NCBI RefSeq assembly: GCF_900604315.1
Contig: NZ_LR026978.1
Span: 2,804,325 to 2,868,324 of the forward strand
DNA from: [Erwinia] mediterraneensis
GTDB lineage: Bacteria > Pseudomonadota > Gammaproteobacteria > Enterobacterales > Enterobacteriaceae
Direction: 5' to 3'
DNA length: 64,000 nucleotides
The notes beneath the pieces were generated by a model that was not told the origin of the DNA, made no database searches, and saw nothing but the letters and a program-made list of their open reading frames with translations. The translations under genes and the position numbers were made by a program. Every line of letters begins with the position of its first letter. Within the stretch, counting starts at the first letter, position 1. Shown one piece after another: positions 50,086 through 59,194 of this stretch.

Positions 50086-50093
50086 AGTAAAAG

Positions 50094-50127
50094 AAAAGGC
50101 CGCGTCAGATAGCGGCCTTTTCTTTTT
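50094..50127. terminator. Bidirectional terminator between the micro-ORF and the antitoxin gene
   Basis: AAAAGGCCGC and GCGGCCTTTTCTTTTT pair around an 8-base loop. The antitoxin stop codon begins in its last bases, so it serves both sides. Confidence 0.85.
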
Positions 50128-50491
50128 AGAGGACTAACTGTTCCGGACGGCAACCATAGAGCTTTGCCAGCCGCTCACGCGTTTTTTTCTGCGGTTTGCT
50201 GTCAACCCGCTCTAATTGAGAGATAGCGCTTTGAGTCATGCCAAGCCGCTCGGCGACAGCATATTGGCTTAGTCCGCGATGTATACGCCACGCAGCCTGC
50301 AGACTGACATCTTGTTCAACCATAATGTCCACGACTTCATGCGGTACGGTTTCGTCATCGTCCTCATCAGCCTCAACGGGGATGCTCTTCCATTCGCATT
50401 TAGCCTCTGAGAGCAGTTTTTCGTACTCAGCTACAGGCAGCACCACATACTGCGGTTTGCCTGCTTCATCATAAATATACTGTTTTGACAT
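50126..50491 (-). CDS. XRE-type antitoxin of a type II toxin-antitoxin pair
   Basis: This 121-residue protein combines an N-terminal strand and helix region (YIYDEAGKPQYVVLPVAEYEKLL), an acidic middle (VEADEDDDETVPHEVV) and a C-terminal helix-turn-helix of the XRE type (LSQYAVAERLGMTQSAISQLERVDSKPQ). It lies 68 bases after a RelE-like gene on the same strand. The N-terminal part is the likely toxin-binding or dimerisation part, and the helix-turn-helix should repress the pair. Confidence 0.85.
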   Translation of the reverse strand: MSKQYIYDEAGKPQYVVLPVAEYEKLLSEAKCEWKSIPVEADEDDDETVPHEVVDIMVEQDVSLQAAWRIHRGLSQYAVAERLGMTQSAISQLERVDSKPQKKTRERLAKLYGCRPEQLVL

Positions 50492-50559
50492 AATTTATCC
50501 GGGTGGCTAAGAGTCGCGGTAATGTCATGGTGCATAAGGGCGAATTGCCCCGCCTGGTA

Positions 50560-50820
50560 TCAGTAAGTTCTGGATGTTCTGCGTGCAACTTCTTCGATCC
50601 TGAGTATGACCGGCTCACTGACCATCAGCGCAAAGATTATCTTGTAATCACCCACGCGTAACCGGTACTGGTTATCGCTGTCCTGTAATTTTTTAATGTC
50701 TAACGCTACAAGAGGAAAGCTGATTAACTGTTTAGTCTTCTCGTTAATGGTTTTTCGGTAGCGGCTGTCAATCTTCGTCAGTTGTTTCAACGCACGTTTA
50801 GACCAAACCAACTCGACCAT
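50560..50820 (-). CDS. RelE/ParE-family toxin
   Basis: This 86-residue basic protein has the RelE/ParE fold signature: VWSKRALKQLTKI at the start, a central KKLQDSDNQYRLRVGDYKIIFAL and a closing RIEEVARRTSRTY. The toxin gene comes first and the antitoxin second, as in higBA-type modules. Such toxins cleave mRNA on the ribosome (RelE) or poison gyrase (ParE); which applies cannot be told here. An inverted repeat GATTA-N13-TAATC at 50865-50887 upstream is a possible operator. Confidence 0.87.
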   Translation of the reverse strand: MVELVWSKRALKQLTKIDSRYRKTINEKTKQLISFPLVALDIKKLQDSDNQYRLRVGDYKIIFALMVSEPVILRIEEVARRTSRTY

Positions 50821-51002
50821 TATGCCCCCACGCTATCAAGAACATATCCCGTCCTGGAAGAGAAGATTATTGATCAAAAAACTAATCATCTCAACGCCAT
50901 TTATCTTATTGTCTAATATTGACTCTGACTATGCAGCTATCGCACGCCATAACGCGCAGCAGCGTTTACACTGAAATCTTACGCCCTGGAATGGAGACAA
51001 CT

Positions 51003-51974
51003 ATGCAGCCATTAAGATGGGCCCTGGTGGGGCCAGGAGCGATTGCACATCAGTTTGCGCAGGCGATGGCGGAGATGGGACGCCAGATCGTGGCAGTAGG
51101 GGCACGTAACCGCCAGAAGGGGGAGGTGTTCGCGCAGCGTTACGGCATTCCGCAAGTTTATGATGACTTCTCGCAGCTGTTTGCCGACCCGGCCATTGAT
51201 GCGGTCTATATTGCCACCTCCCATGACAGCCATTACGACCTGATGAAGCAGGCGCTGGCGCAGGGCAAGCATCTGCTGGTGGAAAAGGCGATAACGGTCA
51301 GCCTCGCGCAACTGGAAGAGGTCAATCGTCTGGCAGAGGAAAAGCAGCTGATTGTGGCGGAGGCGATGACGCTGTTTCATATGCCGCTCTATCAGCAGCT
51401 CAAAGCGCGGGCGGAGAGCGGTCAGCTGGGGCGGCTGAAGATGATTCAGGTCTCCTTCGGCGCGATGATGGAGGAGGACCCCAGCAACCGCTTCTTTAAT
51501 CCGGCACTGGCGGGCGGGGCGCTGCTGGATATCGGCACCTACGCACTCTCGTTCGCCCGGTTCTTTATGAGCGAGCAGCCCGATAACATACTGACCACGG
51601 TAAATAAATATCATACCGGCGTGGATGAGCAATCCGTGATTGTCCTGCATAACGCGCAGGGGGAAATGGCCACCCTGGCACTGGCATTTCGTGCCCGGAT
51701 GCCGAAACGCGGCCTTGTCGCCTGGGAAAATGGCTTCCTCACTGTGGAAGATTTCCCCCGTGCGCAGCAGGCGGCCCTGGTCTGGGGGAACGGTGAAACC
51801 GAGGTGATTGCTGCAGGGGAAACCGCCCGGGCATTACATTATGAAATCGCCGCGCTGGAGAACTGGGTGGCGCGTGGCGAGAATCCGCTGCACACTCTGA
51901 CCAGTGACGTGGTGGCCATGATGAGCGAAATCCGCCAGCACTGGGGGATCCGCTTCCCGTTTGAGGCGGGATAA
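51003..51974 (+). CDS. Gfo/Idh/MocA family oxidoreductase
   Basis: This 323-residue NAD(P)-dependent enzyme acts on sugars, inositol or related hydroxyl compounds. It begins with a Rossmann fold (WALVGPGAIAHQFAQAM) and shows the conserved KHLLVEKAITVS with the usual catalytic lysine of this family. A C-terminal alpha/beta domain follows, with GGALLDIGTYALSFARFF. The ATG at 51003 has GGAGA nine bases upstream. The substrate is unknown. It divides the toxin-antitoxin pair from yliI. Confidence 0.88.
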   Translation: MQPLRWALVGPGAIAHQFAQAMAEMGRQIVAVGARNRQKGEVFAQRYGIPQVYDDFSQLFADPAIDAVYIATSHDSHYDLMKQALAQGKHLLVEKAITVSLAQLEEVNRLAEEKQLIVAEAMTLFHMPLYQQLKARAESGQLGRLKMIQVSFGAMMEEDPSNRFFNPALAGGALLDIGTYALSFARFFMSEQPDNILTTVNKYHTGVDEQSVIVLHNAQGEMATLALAFRARMPKRGLVAWENGFLTVEDFPRAQQAALVWGNGETEVIAAGETARALHYEIAALENWVARGENPLHTLTSDVVAMMSEIRQHWGIRFPFEAG

Positions 51975-52068
51975 GCGCCTACGCTGACAGGTAAAGTACG
52001 GTAAAACGCGGCAGGGGCGCGTGCGAAACACTACCCTTACTGGCAACACGCCAATAAAGGAGAGGATT

Positions 52069-53205
52069 ATGTTGCGATTTCCCGCTGCGCTGCTGCTGGG
52101 TGGCGCGCTACACTGCACTTTCCCTGTTTGTGCAGAACAGGCCAGCGTGCAGGTGTTACAGGATAAGCTTGATCACCCCTGGTCACTGACTTTCCTGCCC
52201 GATAACCAGACGTTGCTGGTGACCGAGCGTTCAGGCCAGCTGCGCAGCTGGCATCCGCAGCGTGGTCTCTCCGCGCCCATCGACGGCGTGCCTGAGGTGT
52301 GGGCGCAACGCCAGGGGGGCTTGCTGGATGTGGTGCTGGCCCCCGATTTTAGCCGCAGTCGGCGCGTCTGGCTCAGCTATAGCGAAGCGGATGCCAGCGG
52401 CAAAGTGGGGGCAGTAGTGGGCTATGGTCAGCTGAGCACTGATAATCGCCAGCTGAACGATTTTAAAGTGGTGATTCGTCAGACGCCAAAGCTCTCCAGT
52501 GGCGCGAATATTGGTACGCGTCTCGCCTTTGATCGCGACGGTTTTCTGTGGATTGCCCTGGGCGACAGCTTTCGCAGCAGTACCGCCCAGGATCTCGGCC
52601 AGCTGCAGGGCAAGCTGCTGCGTCTGAAAGCGGATGGCTCAGTACCGCCGGATAATCCTTTTGTTGGCCATCAGGATGCGCGCCCAGAAATCTGGGCGTT
52701 TGGCTTACGTAACCCGCAGGGACTGGCGTTAAATCCCTGGACGCAGCAGATGTGGGAAAATGAGCATGGCCCACGCGGCGGTGATGAGGTCAACATTCCG
52801 CAAAAAGGCAAAAATTATGGCTGGCCGCTGGCAACCTGGGGCATCGACTATAGCGGCGACAAAGTGCCGGAGTCGAAAGGGGGCGAAGTGGCTGGCACCG
52901 AACAGCCGGTGTTCTGGTGGAAAGACTCGCCCGCCCTCAGCGGTATGGCGTTTTACAACAGTGCGCGCTTTCCGCAATGGAAAAACTCGCTGTTTATTGG
53001 CGCACTGAAGGAAAAGAATCTGATTCGCCTCAGCATTAACGGGGAGAAAGTAATTGAGGAGCAACGGCTGCTGAGCGATCGCGGCGAACGCATTCGCGAC
53101 GTCCGCCAGGGGCCGGATGGCTATCTGTATGTGCTGACCGACGAAGCAAACGGCAAGTTGCTGAAAGTAGGACTGGATACGGGCGCCGAAGCGCCCAGAG
53201 GTTAA
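52069..53205 (+). CDS. yliI: PQQ-dependent soluble aldose sugar dehydrogenase YliI
   Basis: YliI (Asd) is a periplasmic six-bladed beta-propeller that oxidises aldoses with PQQ and calcium. The 378-residue precursor has a signal peptide (LLLGGALHCTFPVCA) and the conserved LDHPWSLTFLPD, GLLDVVLAPDF, AFGLRNPQGLALNP and ENEHGPRGGDEVN stretches. E. coli YliI has 371 residues and stands in the same neighbourhood. AAAGGAGAGG before the ATG at 52069 decides the start. Its stop touches the stop of the HAD gene. Confidence 0.93.
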   Translation: MLRFPAALLLGGALHCTFPVCAEQASVQVLQDKLDHPWSLTFLPDNQTLLVTERSGQLRSWHPQRGLSAPIDGVPEVWAQRQGGLLDVVLAPDFSRSRRVWLSYSEADASGKVGAVVGYGQLSTDNRQLNDFKVVIRQTPKLSSGANIGTRLAFDRDGFLWIALGDSFRSSTAQDLGQLQGKLLRLKADGSVPPDNPFVGHQDARPEIWAFGLRNPQGLALNPWTQQMWENEHGPRGGDEVNIPQKGKNYGWPLATWGIDYSGDKVPESKGGEVAGTEQPVFWWKDSPALSGMAFYNSARFPQWKNSLFIGALKEKNLIRLSINGEKVIEEQRLLSDRGERIRDVRQGPDGYLYVLTDEANGKLLKVGLDTGAEAPRG

Positions 53206-53862
53206 TCAGCGTACCCAGCGGCACACTTCCCAGCCGCGCTGTGTCGCCTCCTGCTGCAGTAACGCATCCGGATTAATGACATGGGCGTAATCGGCCTGCG
53301 CCAGTAACGGCAGGTCGTTCATGGAATCGCTGTAGGCCCAGGTATGCTGATAACTTTTACCCGCCTGCAGCACCCTCCAGTCCGCCAGGCGTGACACCTT
53401 GCCTTCTTTATAAGTCATGGCACCATATGTACGACCGCTGTAGCGGTCATCCACGATCTCAACGCCAATCGCCAGCGCGCCATCTACGCCGAGGCGCTCA
53501 GCAATCGGCACCACCAGATGTTCGCCGCTGGCAGAAATAATCATCACTGTATCGCCACGCTGCTGATGCCAGGCGATACGTTCCCGTGCGGCGGGAAATA
53601 CGCGCGGCATAATATCGCGATGAATAAAGCGACGTACCCAGCCGCTGACCGTCAGGGTGCCTTTGCCCACCAGCGGGGCCAGGGTTTTCTGCATGTACTC
53701 TTCAATGGAGAGGGTGCCGGCGTGGTATTGCGCCATCAGGGCCTGTTCTTCCGCGATTAATTCCGCAGGCGCAAAGCCCTGAGAAACCAGCCAGCGCAGC
53801 CACAAACTGGTGCTGTCATCACAAATCAGCGTTTCATCCAGATCGAAAAGGGCTAAATCCAT
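53206..53862 (-). CDS. HAD-superfamily phosphatase (subclass IB)
   Basis: This 218-residue hydrolase has the HAD motif I DLDET, with the nucleophile D7 and acid/base D9. Motif II lies in VMIISASGEH and the late acidic motif in AYSDSMNDLPLLAQAD. The layout is that of the HAD-IB group that includes SerB and RcsB-like phosphatases; the substrate is unknown. GAGG lies eight bases before the ATG at 53862, which is preferred over ATGs 6 and 15 bases earlier. It converges with yliI with no gap. Confidence 0.88.
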   Translation of the reverse strand: MDLALFDLDETLICDDSTSLWLRWLVSQGFAPAELIAEEQALMAQYHAGTLSIEEYMQKTLAPLVGKGTLTVSGWVRRFIHRDIMPRVFPAARERIAWHQQRGDTVMIISASGEHLVVPIAERLGVDGALAIGVEIVDDRYSGRTYGAMTYKEGKVSRLADWRVLQAGKSYQHTWAYSDSMNDLPLLAQADYAHVINPDALLQQEATQRGWEVCRWVR

Positions 53863-54135
53863 TATCATTCTCCTCAAATGACCGAATTCAGATTAGCGGA
53901 GTTTTGTGACTGACTTAACTGTTTTGCGAAAATTCGTAATTTCACACACGTTTTTGCCTTGCGCGCCGCAGTTAGCTGGCCTCCCCGACAGAAAAATGCC
54001 AGGGTTACTCTAACAAACTCTATAAAACTTTACGGTCGGGCGGTTTTTTTCAGCGGTTTTAACAGTTAGCGTCTTAGCTTGCCTGATTTTGAATGTAAAG
54101 AATCCGCGTTTAACAAGGACAAAGTGGTCGCCTCC

Positions 54136-55338
54136 ATGACAAACACATCCCTTTCTTTCGGCCTGCGGCGTGTCGTCGCCTGCAGCGCTCTGCTTTTTCT
54201 CGTCCCTGCGACGACGCTTGCCGTAGAGGCGCCCGCTGCGCCGCAAATCGAGGCAAAAGCCTGGATCCTGATGGATTACGCCAGCGGTAAAGTGCTGACG
54301 GAGTCCAGTGCCGATCAGCGCCTGGATCCGGCCAGTCTGACCAAGATGATGACGAGCTATGTGGTCGGTCAGGCGCTGAAAGCAGGCAAAATCTCGCGTG
54401 ATGATATGGTTACGGTGGGGCAGGATGCCTGGGCCACAGGCAATCCCAAACTGAAAGGTTCATCACTGATGTTCCTGAAGCCCGGCGATCGTATTCCGGT
54501 TTCCGAACTGAATAAAGGAATTGTGATTCAGTCCGGTAACGATGCCTGTATCGCGTTGGCCGATTATGTGGCGGGCAGTCAGGATGCTTTTATTGGTCTG
54601 ATGAACAATTACGCCCAGGCCCTGGGATTAAAAAACACCCATTTTATGACTGTGCACGGCCTGGATGCGGAAGGCCAGTACAGTACGGCGCGTGATATGG
54701 CGCTGATCGCCCAGGCGCTGATCCGCGATGTGCCGGAAGAGTACGCCTTAAACAAGGAAAAAGAGTTTACCTTCAACAATATTCGCCAGCGCAACCGCAA
54801 CCGTCTGTTGTGGAGCACCAATCTGAATGTGGATGGTGTCAAAACCGGTCACACCTCGGGGGCAGGCAATAATCTGGTCGCCTCCGCCACTCAGGATGGT
54901 ATGCGTTTGATTTCGGTGGTGCTGGGCGCCGCCACTGACGCGGTACGCTTCCGTGAAAGCGAAAAGCTGCTGACCTGGGGATTCCGCTTCTATGAAACCG
55001 TAACGCCGATTAAAGCGAACGCGCCCTTTACCCGGCAGCGCGTCTGGTTTGGCGACAAGAGCGAAGTCAACCTGGGTGTCGGTGATGATGCGGCCATTAC
55101 CATCCCCAAAGGGCAGATGAAGAATCTGAAGGCGAGCTTTACCCTTACTTCCCCGCAACTGGAAGCGCCGCTGAAGAAAAATCAGGTGGTCGGCACCATT
55201 AATTTTCAGCTGGATGGCAAGACCATCGAACAGCGTCCGCTGGTGGTGCTGGAGGAGGTAAAAGAGGGCGGTTTTATCGGCCGTATCTGGGATTTCATTA
55301 TGATGAAACTCAACGGCTGGTTCGGAAAATGGTTTTAA
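54136..55338 (+). CDS. dacC: D-alanyl-D-alanine carboxypeptidase DacC (PBP6)
   Basis: DacC trims the terminal D-alanine of peptidoglycan pentapeptides. It is anchored to the outer face of the inner membrane by a C-terminal amphipathic helix ([16 protein letters not shown]). The 400-residue precursor has a signal peptide and all three penicillin-binding motifs: SLTK at 67-70, SGN at 133-135 and KTG at 236-238. The residue after KTG is H, as in DacA, where E. coli DacC has T. ATG 54136 gives the same length as E. coli. deoR, which follows dacC in E. coli, is absent. Confidence 0.95.
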   Translation: MTNTSLSFGLRRVVACSALLFLVPATTLAVEAPAAPQIEAKAWILMDYASGKVLTESSADQRLDPASLTKMMTSYVVGQALKAGKISRDDMVTVGQDAWATGNPKLKGSSLMFLKPGDRIPVSELNKGIVIQSGNDACIALADYVAGSQDAFIGLMNNYAQALGLKNTHFMTVHGLDAEGQYSTARDMALIAQALIRDVPEEYALNKEKEFTFNNIRQRNRNRLLWSTNLNVDGVKTGHTSGAGNNLVASATQDGMRLISVVLGAATDAVRFRESEKLLTWGFRFYETVTPIKANAPFTRQRVWFGDKSEVNLGVGDDAAITIPKGQMKNLKASFTLTSPQLEAPLKKNQVVGTINFQLDGKTIEQRPLVVLEEVKEGGFIGRIWDFIMMKLNGWFGKWF

Positions 55339-55346
55339 GCGCTCGC

Positions 55347-55399
55347 TCCGGGCAGACAGCTCTGCCCGGAAATGTCGTTGTGCCCGGCTGCAGCCGGGC
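55347..55399. terminator. Two hairpins between dacC and ybjG
   Basis: TCCGGGCAG-ACAGCT-CTGCCCGGA (55347-55370) and GCCCGGCTGCAGCCGGGC (55382-55399) are strong stems directly after the dacC stop and before the ybjG stop. Neither has a long T run. Confidence 0.6.
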
Positions 55400-55408
55400 C
55401 ACGTCAGG

Positions 55409-56014
55409 TTAGCCCTGAATCCACCCGCGCCGGATGGGAATCGCTAACAGCGCCCGATACAGCGTCTGCGTCAGCGCCAGCAAGCGTTGCCCGTAAAGCG
55501 GCCAGGCGAGTTGAGACAGCAGACAGCCTGACATCCCCACCAGAAATCCTCCCAGCATATCCAGCGGCCAGTGCACGCCAAGGTAAACCCGTGACCAGGC
55601 GATAGCGCTGCCCAGCACCAGCATCAGTATTCCAGACCACAGGCGATGCCAGAAAATAAACGCCAGCGCAAAGGTATAAATCGCCGTACCGTGATCGCTG
55701 GGATAAGAGTCATCCGCGGCATGGTAGAGAAAATGATGGCCGAGACCGACAGCAAAAGGACGATCATGGGGAAACAGCTGCCCTACGCTCCAGGAGAGGG
55801 CGAGGGCGTAAAGCAGCGCCAGGCCGCTTTTCAACACCAGTGTGCGCTGCGTATGGAGCCGATCGCGTGGTCCCCAGAGCCACAGGGTGGCGATTAACAG
55901 CGGCACAATGATAATCAGATCTCTGGCGATAAAGGTGGCCAGATCGATCAGCCAGGCGGGGGAAGCCGGGGTGGCATTCAGCCACAAAAATAAGGTGCGG
56001 TTTAATGCGTCCAT
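55409..56014 (-). CDS. ybjG: Undecaprenyl-diphosphatase YbjG
   Basis: YbjG is a PAP2-family membrane phosphatase that recycles undecaprenyl pyrophosphate for cell-wall synthesis. It has about five to six membrane segments and the PAP2 motifs in order: the arginine-proline part of motif 1 (PHDRPF), PSDHGT and SRVYLGVHWPLD. Length is 201 residues, E. coli 198. ATG 56014 or the adjacent GTG 56017 can start it, with AGAGGAA upstream of both. Confidence 0.93.
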   Translation of the reverse strand: MDALNRTLFLWLNATPASPAWLIDLATFIARDLIIIVPLLIATLWLWGPRDRLHTQRTLVLKSGLALLYALALSWSVGQLFPHDRPFAVGLGHHFLYHAADDSYPSDHGTAIYTFALAFIFWHRLWSGILMLVLGSAIAWSRVYLGVHWPLDMLGGFLVGMSGCLLSQLAWPLYGQRLLALTQTLYRALLAIPIRRGWIQG

Positions 56015-56260
56015 CACAACGTCTGTTCCTCTGGTGGTTGCAGCAAGCGGTCAGGCAGGAAGTCCCCACGGAGACTAAGGGGGGACAAATCCGACGCAGT
56101 AGCGTAGAGGCGGAGTTATTGCAGGTAAAGGGCAGTGCTCTGAATCCGGGGCGGGGTTAGCGATTGGTTTAACTTTGTTGTGCCCCCCGGCGGGCCAGGC
56201 GAAGGCGCGTATGGCTCTCATCCTCACCAGGGTTGAGCAACGCCGCGGCGAAAAAGCCAT
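56015..56260. other. Region between ybjG and rybB
   Basis: No gene is seen here. In E. coli the much longer stretch between ybjG and rybB holds mdfA, ybjH, ybjI, ybjJ and rcdA, none of which is present. A TCCCC/GGGGGA inverted repeat (about 56060-56088) lies in the probable ybjG leader. Confidence 0.4.
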
Positions 56261-56326
56261 AAAAAAACCCGTCAGTCATTGCCTGGCGGGCTCCACAATT
56301 TGGGGATTTCAAAGAAAAGCAGTGGC
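56261..56326 (-). ncRNA. rybB: RybB sigma-E-dependent small RNA
   Basis: On the minus strand the sequence GCCACTGCTTTTCTTTGA, the conserved 5' end and seed of E. coli RybB, is followed by a TCCCCAAATTGTGGA hairpin. The terminator is GCCCGCCAGG with TGACGGG and seven Ts. RybB is an Hfq-binding sRNA that shuts off outer membrane protein mRNAs under envelope stress. The RNA would be about 66 nt, shorter than the 79 nt of E. coli, because the terminator hairpin is smaller. It lies next to ybjL as in E. coli. Confidence 0.88.
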
Positions 56327-56332
56327 ACTTAC

Positions 56333-56359
56333 TGAGACTTACGGGTTAAAAAAAAGTTC
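56333..56359 (-). promoter_or_regulatory. Sigma-E promoter of rybB
   Basis: On the minus strand GAACTT (56354-56359) and TCTCA (56333-56337) are 16 bases apart. The -10 ends six bases before the first G of RybB. This agrees with the sigma-E consensus GAACTT-N16-TCTGA. Confidence 0.82.
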
Positions 56360-56379
56360 TGTACTCTGTTAAAAATATT

Positions 56380-58068
56380 TTATAGGGGCAAAACCGGCCA
56401 GATAATCACAATCAGGGTCCCGGCCAGCGTCAGTAAAACGTTGGCAATGGCATAGGTTCCGGCATAGCCCAGCGCCGGAATATTGCTGCGCGCGGTATCG
56501 CTGATAATTTCCATTGCCGGTGCGCAGGTACGCGCGCCCATAATGGCGCCAAACAGCAGTGCGCGGTTCATGCGCAATACATAAGCGCCAAACAGATAAC
56601 AGATGACAACCGGCAACAGACTCACCAGCAACCCGCACAGCAGCATCAATGCGCCATCGCTGCCCAGGCCATGGGTAATGCCGCTGCCTGCGCTTAATCC
56701 CACGCCCGCCATAAATACCATCAGGCCAAATTCTTTAACCATTGTCAGCGCCCCCTGCGGAATATAACCGAAGGTGGGGTGGTTGGCGCGCAGGAAACCG
56801 AGCATGATACCGGCAAACAGCAGGCCTGCCGCGTTGCCAATACCAAAGCTGAAATTGCTGAACTGGAAAGTGACCATTCCGATCATCAGGCCGACAATAA
56901 AAAAGGCGCAGAAGGCGAGCAGATCGGTCATCTGACTGTGGATCGCGATAAAGCCGATGCGATCCGCCACGCTCTTTACGCGGCGTGCTTCACCGCTCAG
57001 CTGCAGGATGTCACCTTTGTTGAGCATAATGCTGTCATCGATCGGCATCTCAATCTGGCTGCGGATCACGCGGTTGAGAAAGCAGCCGTGGTCGGTAAGA
57101 TTGAGCTGGCTGAGACGTTTGTTCACCGCGTTATGGTTTTTCACCACAATCTCTTCGGTGACAATGCGCATATCCAGAAGATCGCGGTCAAACACTTCTT
57201 TACCGTTACGGAAGCTGGGGTCGAGACGGGCGTGCGCATCGGGATAGCCCACCAGCGAGATATCATCTCCCTGCTGCAGCACCGCATCGCCATCGGGACT
57301 CGCCAGAATGCCGTTGCGGCGAATACGTTCGATATAGCAGCCGGTCTGGCGATAAATCCCCAGCTCGCGCAAATTCTTGCCGCCGCTCCACGCCACCAGC
57401 TCCGGGCCGACCCGATAGGCGCGGATCACCGGGAGAAACACTTTACGCTGACTGTCGGCATCAAGACCACGTTCACGGGCAATCTGCTGGGCGCAGGTAG
57501 GGAGATCCTGATGCTGCAGACGGGGCAGGTAGCGCGCGCCAAAAATCAGACTCACCAGGCCGATCAGATAGGTCAGCGCGTAGCCGAGGCTGAGATGATC
57601 CTGCATCAGGCTGAGCTGCTGATTGTCGCCAATACCCTGGCGCAGCGTATCGCCAGCGCCTACCAGCACCGGCGTCGAGGTCATCGATCCCGCCAGCATG
57701 CCCGCTGTCAGGCCGATATCCCAGCCAAAGAGTTTACCCAGCCCAAGCGCCAGTAGCAGGGCGCTGAATACCATCACTGTGGCCAGAATTAAATAATTTT
57801 TGCCATCGCGAAAGAAAATAGAGAAAAAGTTAGGGCCCGCTTCTACGCCAACGCAAAAAATAAACAGCATAAAGCCAAGACTTAATGCATCGGTATTAAT
57901 CGCGAAATGTTGCTGCCCCAGTAATAAAGAAACCACCAGCACACCAATGGAATTTCCTAACTGCACAGAACCCAGGCGAAGTTTACCCAGGCAGAGACCC
58001 AGCGCCAGCACAACAAATAATAACAGGACGTCATTACTGCTTAACAAATCTGCGACGTTAATATTCAC
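56380..58068 (-). CDS. ybjL: Putative transporter YbjL (AspT/YidE family)
   Basis: YbjL is an inner-membrane protein of the aspartate:alanine exchanger family with unknown substrate. The 562 residues (E. coli 561) comprise an N-terminal membrane half, two cytoplasmic TrkA-C-like domains (about 200-370, for example [21 protein letters not shown]), and a C-terminal membrane half with [23 protein letters not shown]. The rybB gene and its promoter lie just beyond its stop. Confidence 0.94.
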   Translation of the reverse strand: MNINVADLLSSNDVLLLFVVLALGLCLGKLRLGSVQLGNSIGVLVVSLLLGQQHFAINTDALSLGFMLFIFCVGVEAGPNFFSIFFRDGKNYLILATVMVFSALLLALGLGKLFGWDIGLTAGMLAGSMTSTPVLVGAGDTLRQGIGDNQQLSLMQDHLSLGYALTYLIGLVSLIFGARYLPRLQHQDLPTCAQQIARERGLDADSQRKVFLPVIRAYRVGPELVAWSGGKNLRELGIYRQTGCYIERIRRNGILASPDGDAVLQQGDDISLVGYPDAHARLDPSFRNGKEVFDRDLLDMRIVTEEIVVKNHNAVNKRLSQLNLTDHGCFLNRVIRSQIEMPIDDSIMLNKGDILQLSGEARRVKSVADRIGFIAIHSQMTDLLAFCAFFIVGLMIGMVTFQFSNFSFGIGNAAGLLFAGIMLGFLRANHPTFGYIPQGALTMVKEFGLMVFMAGVGLSAGSGITHGLGSDGALMLLCGLLVSLLPVVICYLFGAYVLRMNRALLFGAIMGARTCAPAMEIISDTARSNIPALGYAGTYAIANVLLTLAGTLIVIIWPVLPL

Positions 58069-58328
58069 TTTTTAACTTCTTTTTAACGAGTAACTGATTG
58101 ATAGAAAGCTATTTTTTCGTTATCTTCTTCAGGCCTTCTGTATATCGGATGCGAGATGCATTAACGCCCGGAATGATAACGGCAGGGTATTCTAATCATA
58201 AATTTCAGTTCCAGCTATCCGCACTTTCTGAGTTATCAGGGCGATAGCTGTTGTTTTTTATTTCCACTTAAACGCACCAGACAAACAGCTGAGTTTTAAC
58301 CATGTTATTTTCTGATTAGAGGTTTGTT

Positions 58329-58700
58329 ATGTCGCAGCGCGCAAAACGTTGGTCAGCGTTCATCGTGGGGATTACGCTCTACAGCGTGGTGTTTATTTTT
58401 GCCAGCCAGGCCGCCAGTAATAAGAGCATTCAGGGAGAGCCGGAATTATTACTGTTTTTGCTGCCGGGCATGCTGATGGCGCTGCTGCAGCCCGCCAGCC
58501 CTTTAAAAAGCACGCTGCTGATGGCGCTGATCGTGACACTGCCAGGCGTGCTGTTGTTCAGCGATACGCTGTTGCGTCACAATCTGCTGCGACTCTCCGC
58601 CTGGAGTATCAGCGCGCTGTTCTGGGCGGGCTGCGGCGCGTTGCTGGTCAGACTGGCGCATGCGCTGTTCAGCGCCTGGCTGCAGCAATCACGACCGTAA
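58329..58700 (+). CDS. ybjM: Inner membrane protein YbjM
   Basis: This 123-residue protein has four hydrophobic segments and a C-terminal LSAWSISALFWAGCGAL that matches E. coli YbjM (125 residues). Its function is unknown. It lies between ybjL and grxA as in E. coli. The stop codon touches the start of the grxA terminator. Confidence 0.82.
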   Translation: MSQRAKRWSAFIVGITLYSVVFIFASQAASNKSIQGEPELLLFLLPGMLMALLQPASPLKSTLLMALIVTLPGVLLFSDTLLRHNLLRLSAWSISALFWAGCGALLVRLAHALFSAWLQQSRP

Positions 58701-58724
58701 AAAAAACGGGCCAGCAGCCCGTCA
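58699..58724 (-). terminator. Terminator of grxA
   Basis: On the minus strand ACGGGC-TGCTG-GCCCGT is followed by seven to eight Ts, 13 bases after the grxA stop. Confidence 0.85.
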
Positions 58725-58737
58725 GAAGCAGGACTTG

Positions 58738-59001
58738 TCAGGCGTCAACGCCCAGGTGGGTTTTGGTCCAGGCGGCAAAGTCGGTATAACCACCAATATG
58801 CTGCTCATCAAGGAAAATTTGTGGCACGGTGTTAACCGGTTTGCCCGCTTTTTCCTCCAGATCCGCTTTGGTAATGCCTTCAGCCTGAATATCGACGTAA
58901 CGATAGTGAAAATCGTCACGCTCAGCAGTCAGTTTATCCGCCAGCGCTTTAGCTCGGACACAATAAGGGCAACCGGAACGTCCAAAAATTACGGCTAACA
59001 T
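58738..59001 (-). CDS. grxA: Glutaredoxin 1 GrxA
   Basis: GrxA is a glutathione-dependent dithiol reductant for ribonucleotide reductase and PAPS reductase. The 87-residue protein has the active-site CPYC (C11, C14) in FGRSGCPYCVRAK and the glutathione-binding TVPQIFLDEQHIGGYTD. E. coli GrxA has 85 residues and is induced by OxyR. AAGGAGAG precedes the ATG. A perfect CRP-type palindrome lies 25-40 bases upstream of the ATG. Confidence 0.96.
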   Translation of the reverse strand: MLAVIFGRSGCPYCVRAKALADKLTAERDDFHYRYVDIQAEGITKADLEEKAGKPVNTVPQIFLDEQHIGGYTDFAAWTKTHLGVDA

Positions 59002-59025
59002 AGTTCTCTCCTTGCCAGTTTGTTA

Positions 59026-59041
59026 TGTGAGATATGTCACA
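59026..59041. promoter_or_regulatory. CRP-type palindrome between grxA and ybjC
   Basis: TGTGAGATATGTCACA has both perfect half-sites of the CRP consensus TGTGA-N6-TCACA. It lies 25 bases before grxA and about 155 bases before ybjC-nfsA, so it could repress grxA or act on the divergent unit. Confidence 0.6.
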
Positions 59042-59194
59042 AACCATTTTTCATATTGCGCAACATCATGCCCGCTCAGAGTGCTTAAAGGAAGCAGGAA
59101 ATGCCTGTTACTCTGATGTGCGCCGTCTATGCTTAACCTGCCCCCGGGCCGTTGCTGACGGTTTTTCAACTGCGTTACGCTGGAGAATGCTGCG

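Noticed and set aside
56779..57756. 325-codon plus-strand frame opposite ybjL
   Set aside because: It is the antisense shadow of a conserved membrane protein gene, with no ribosome site or family resemblance.
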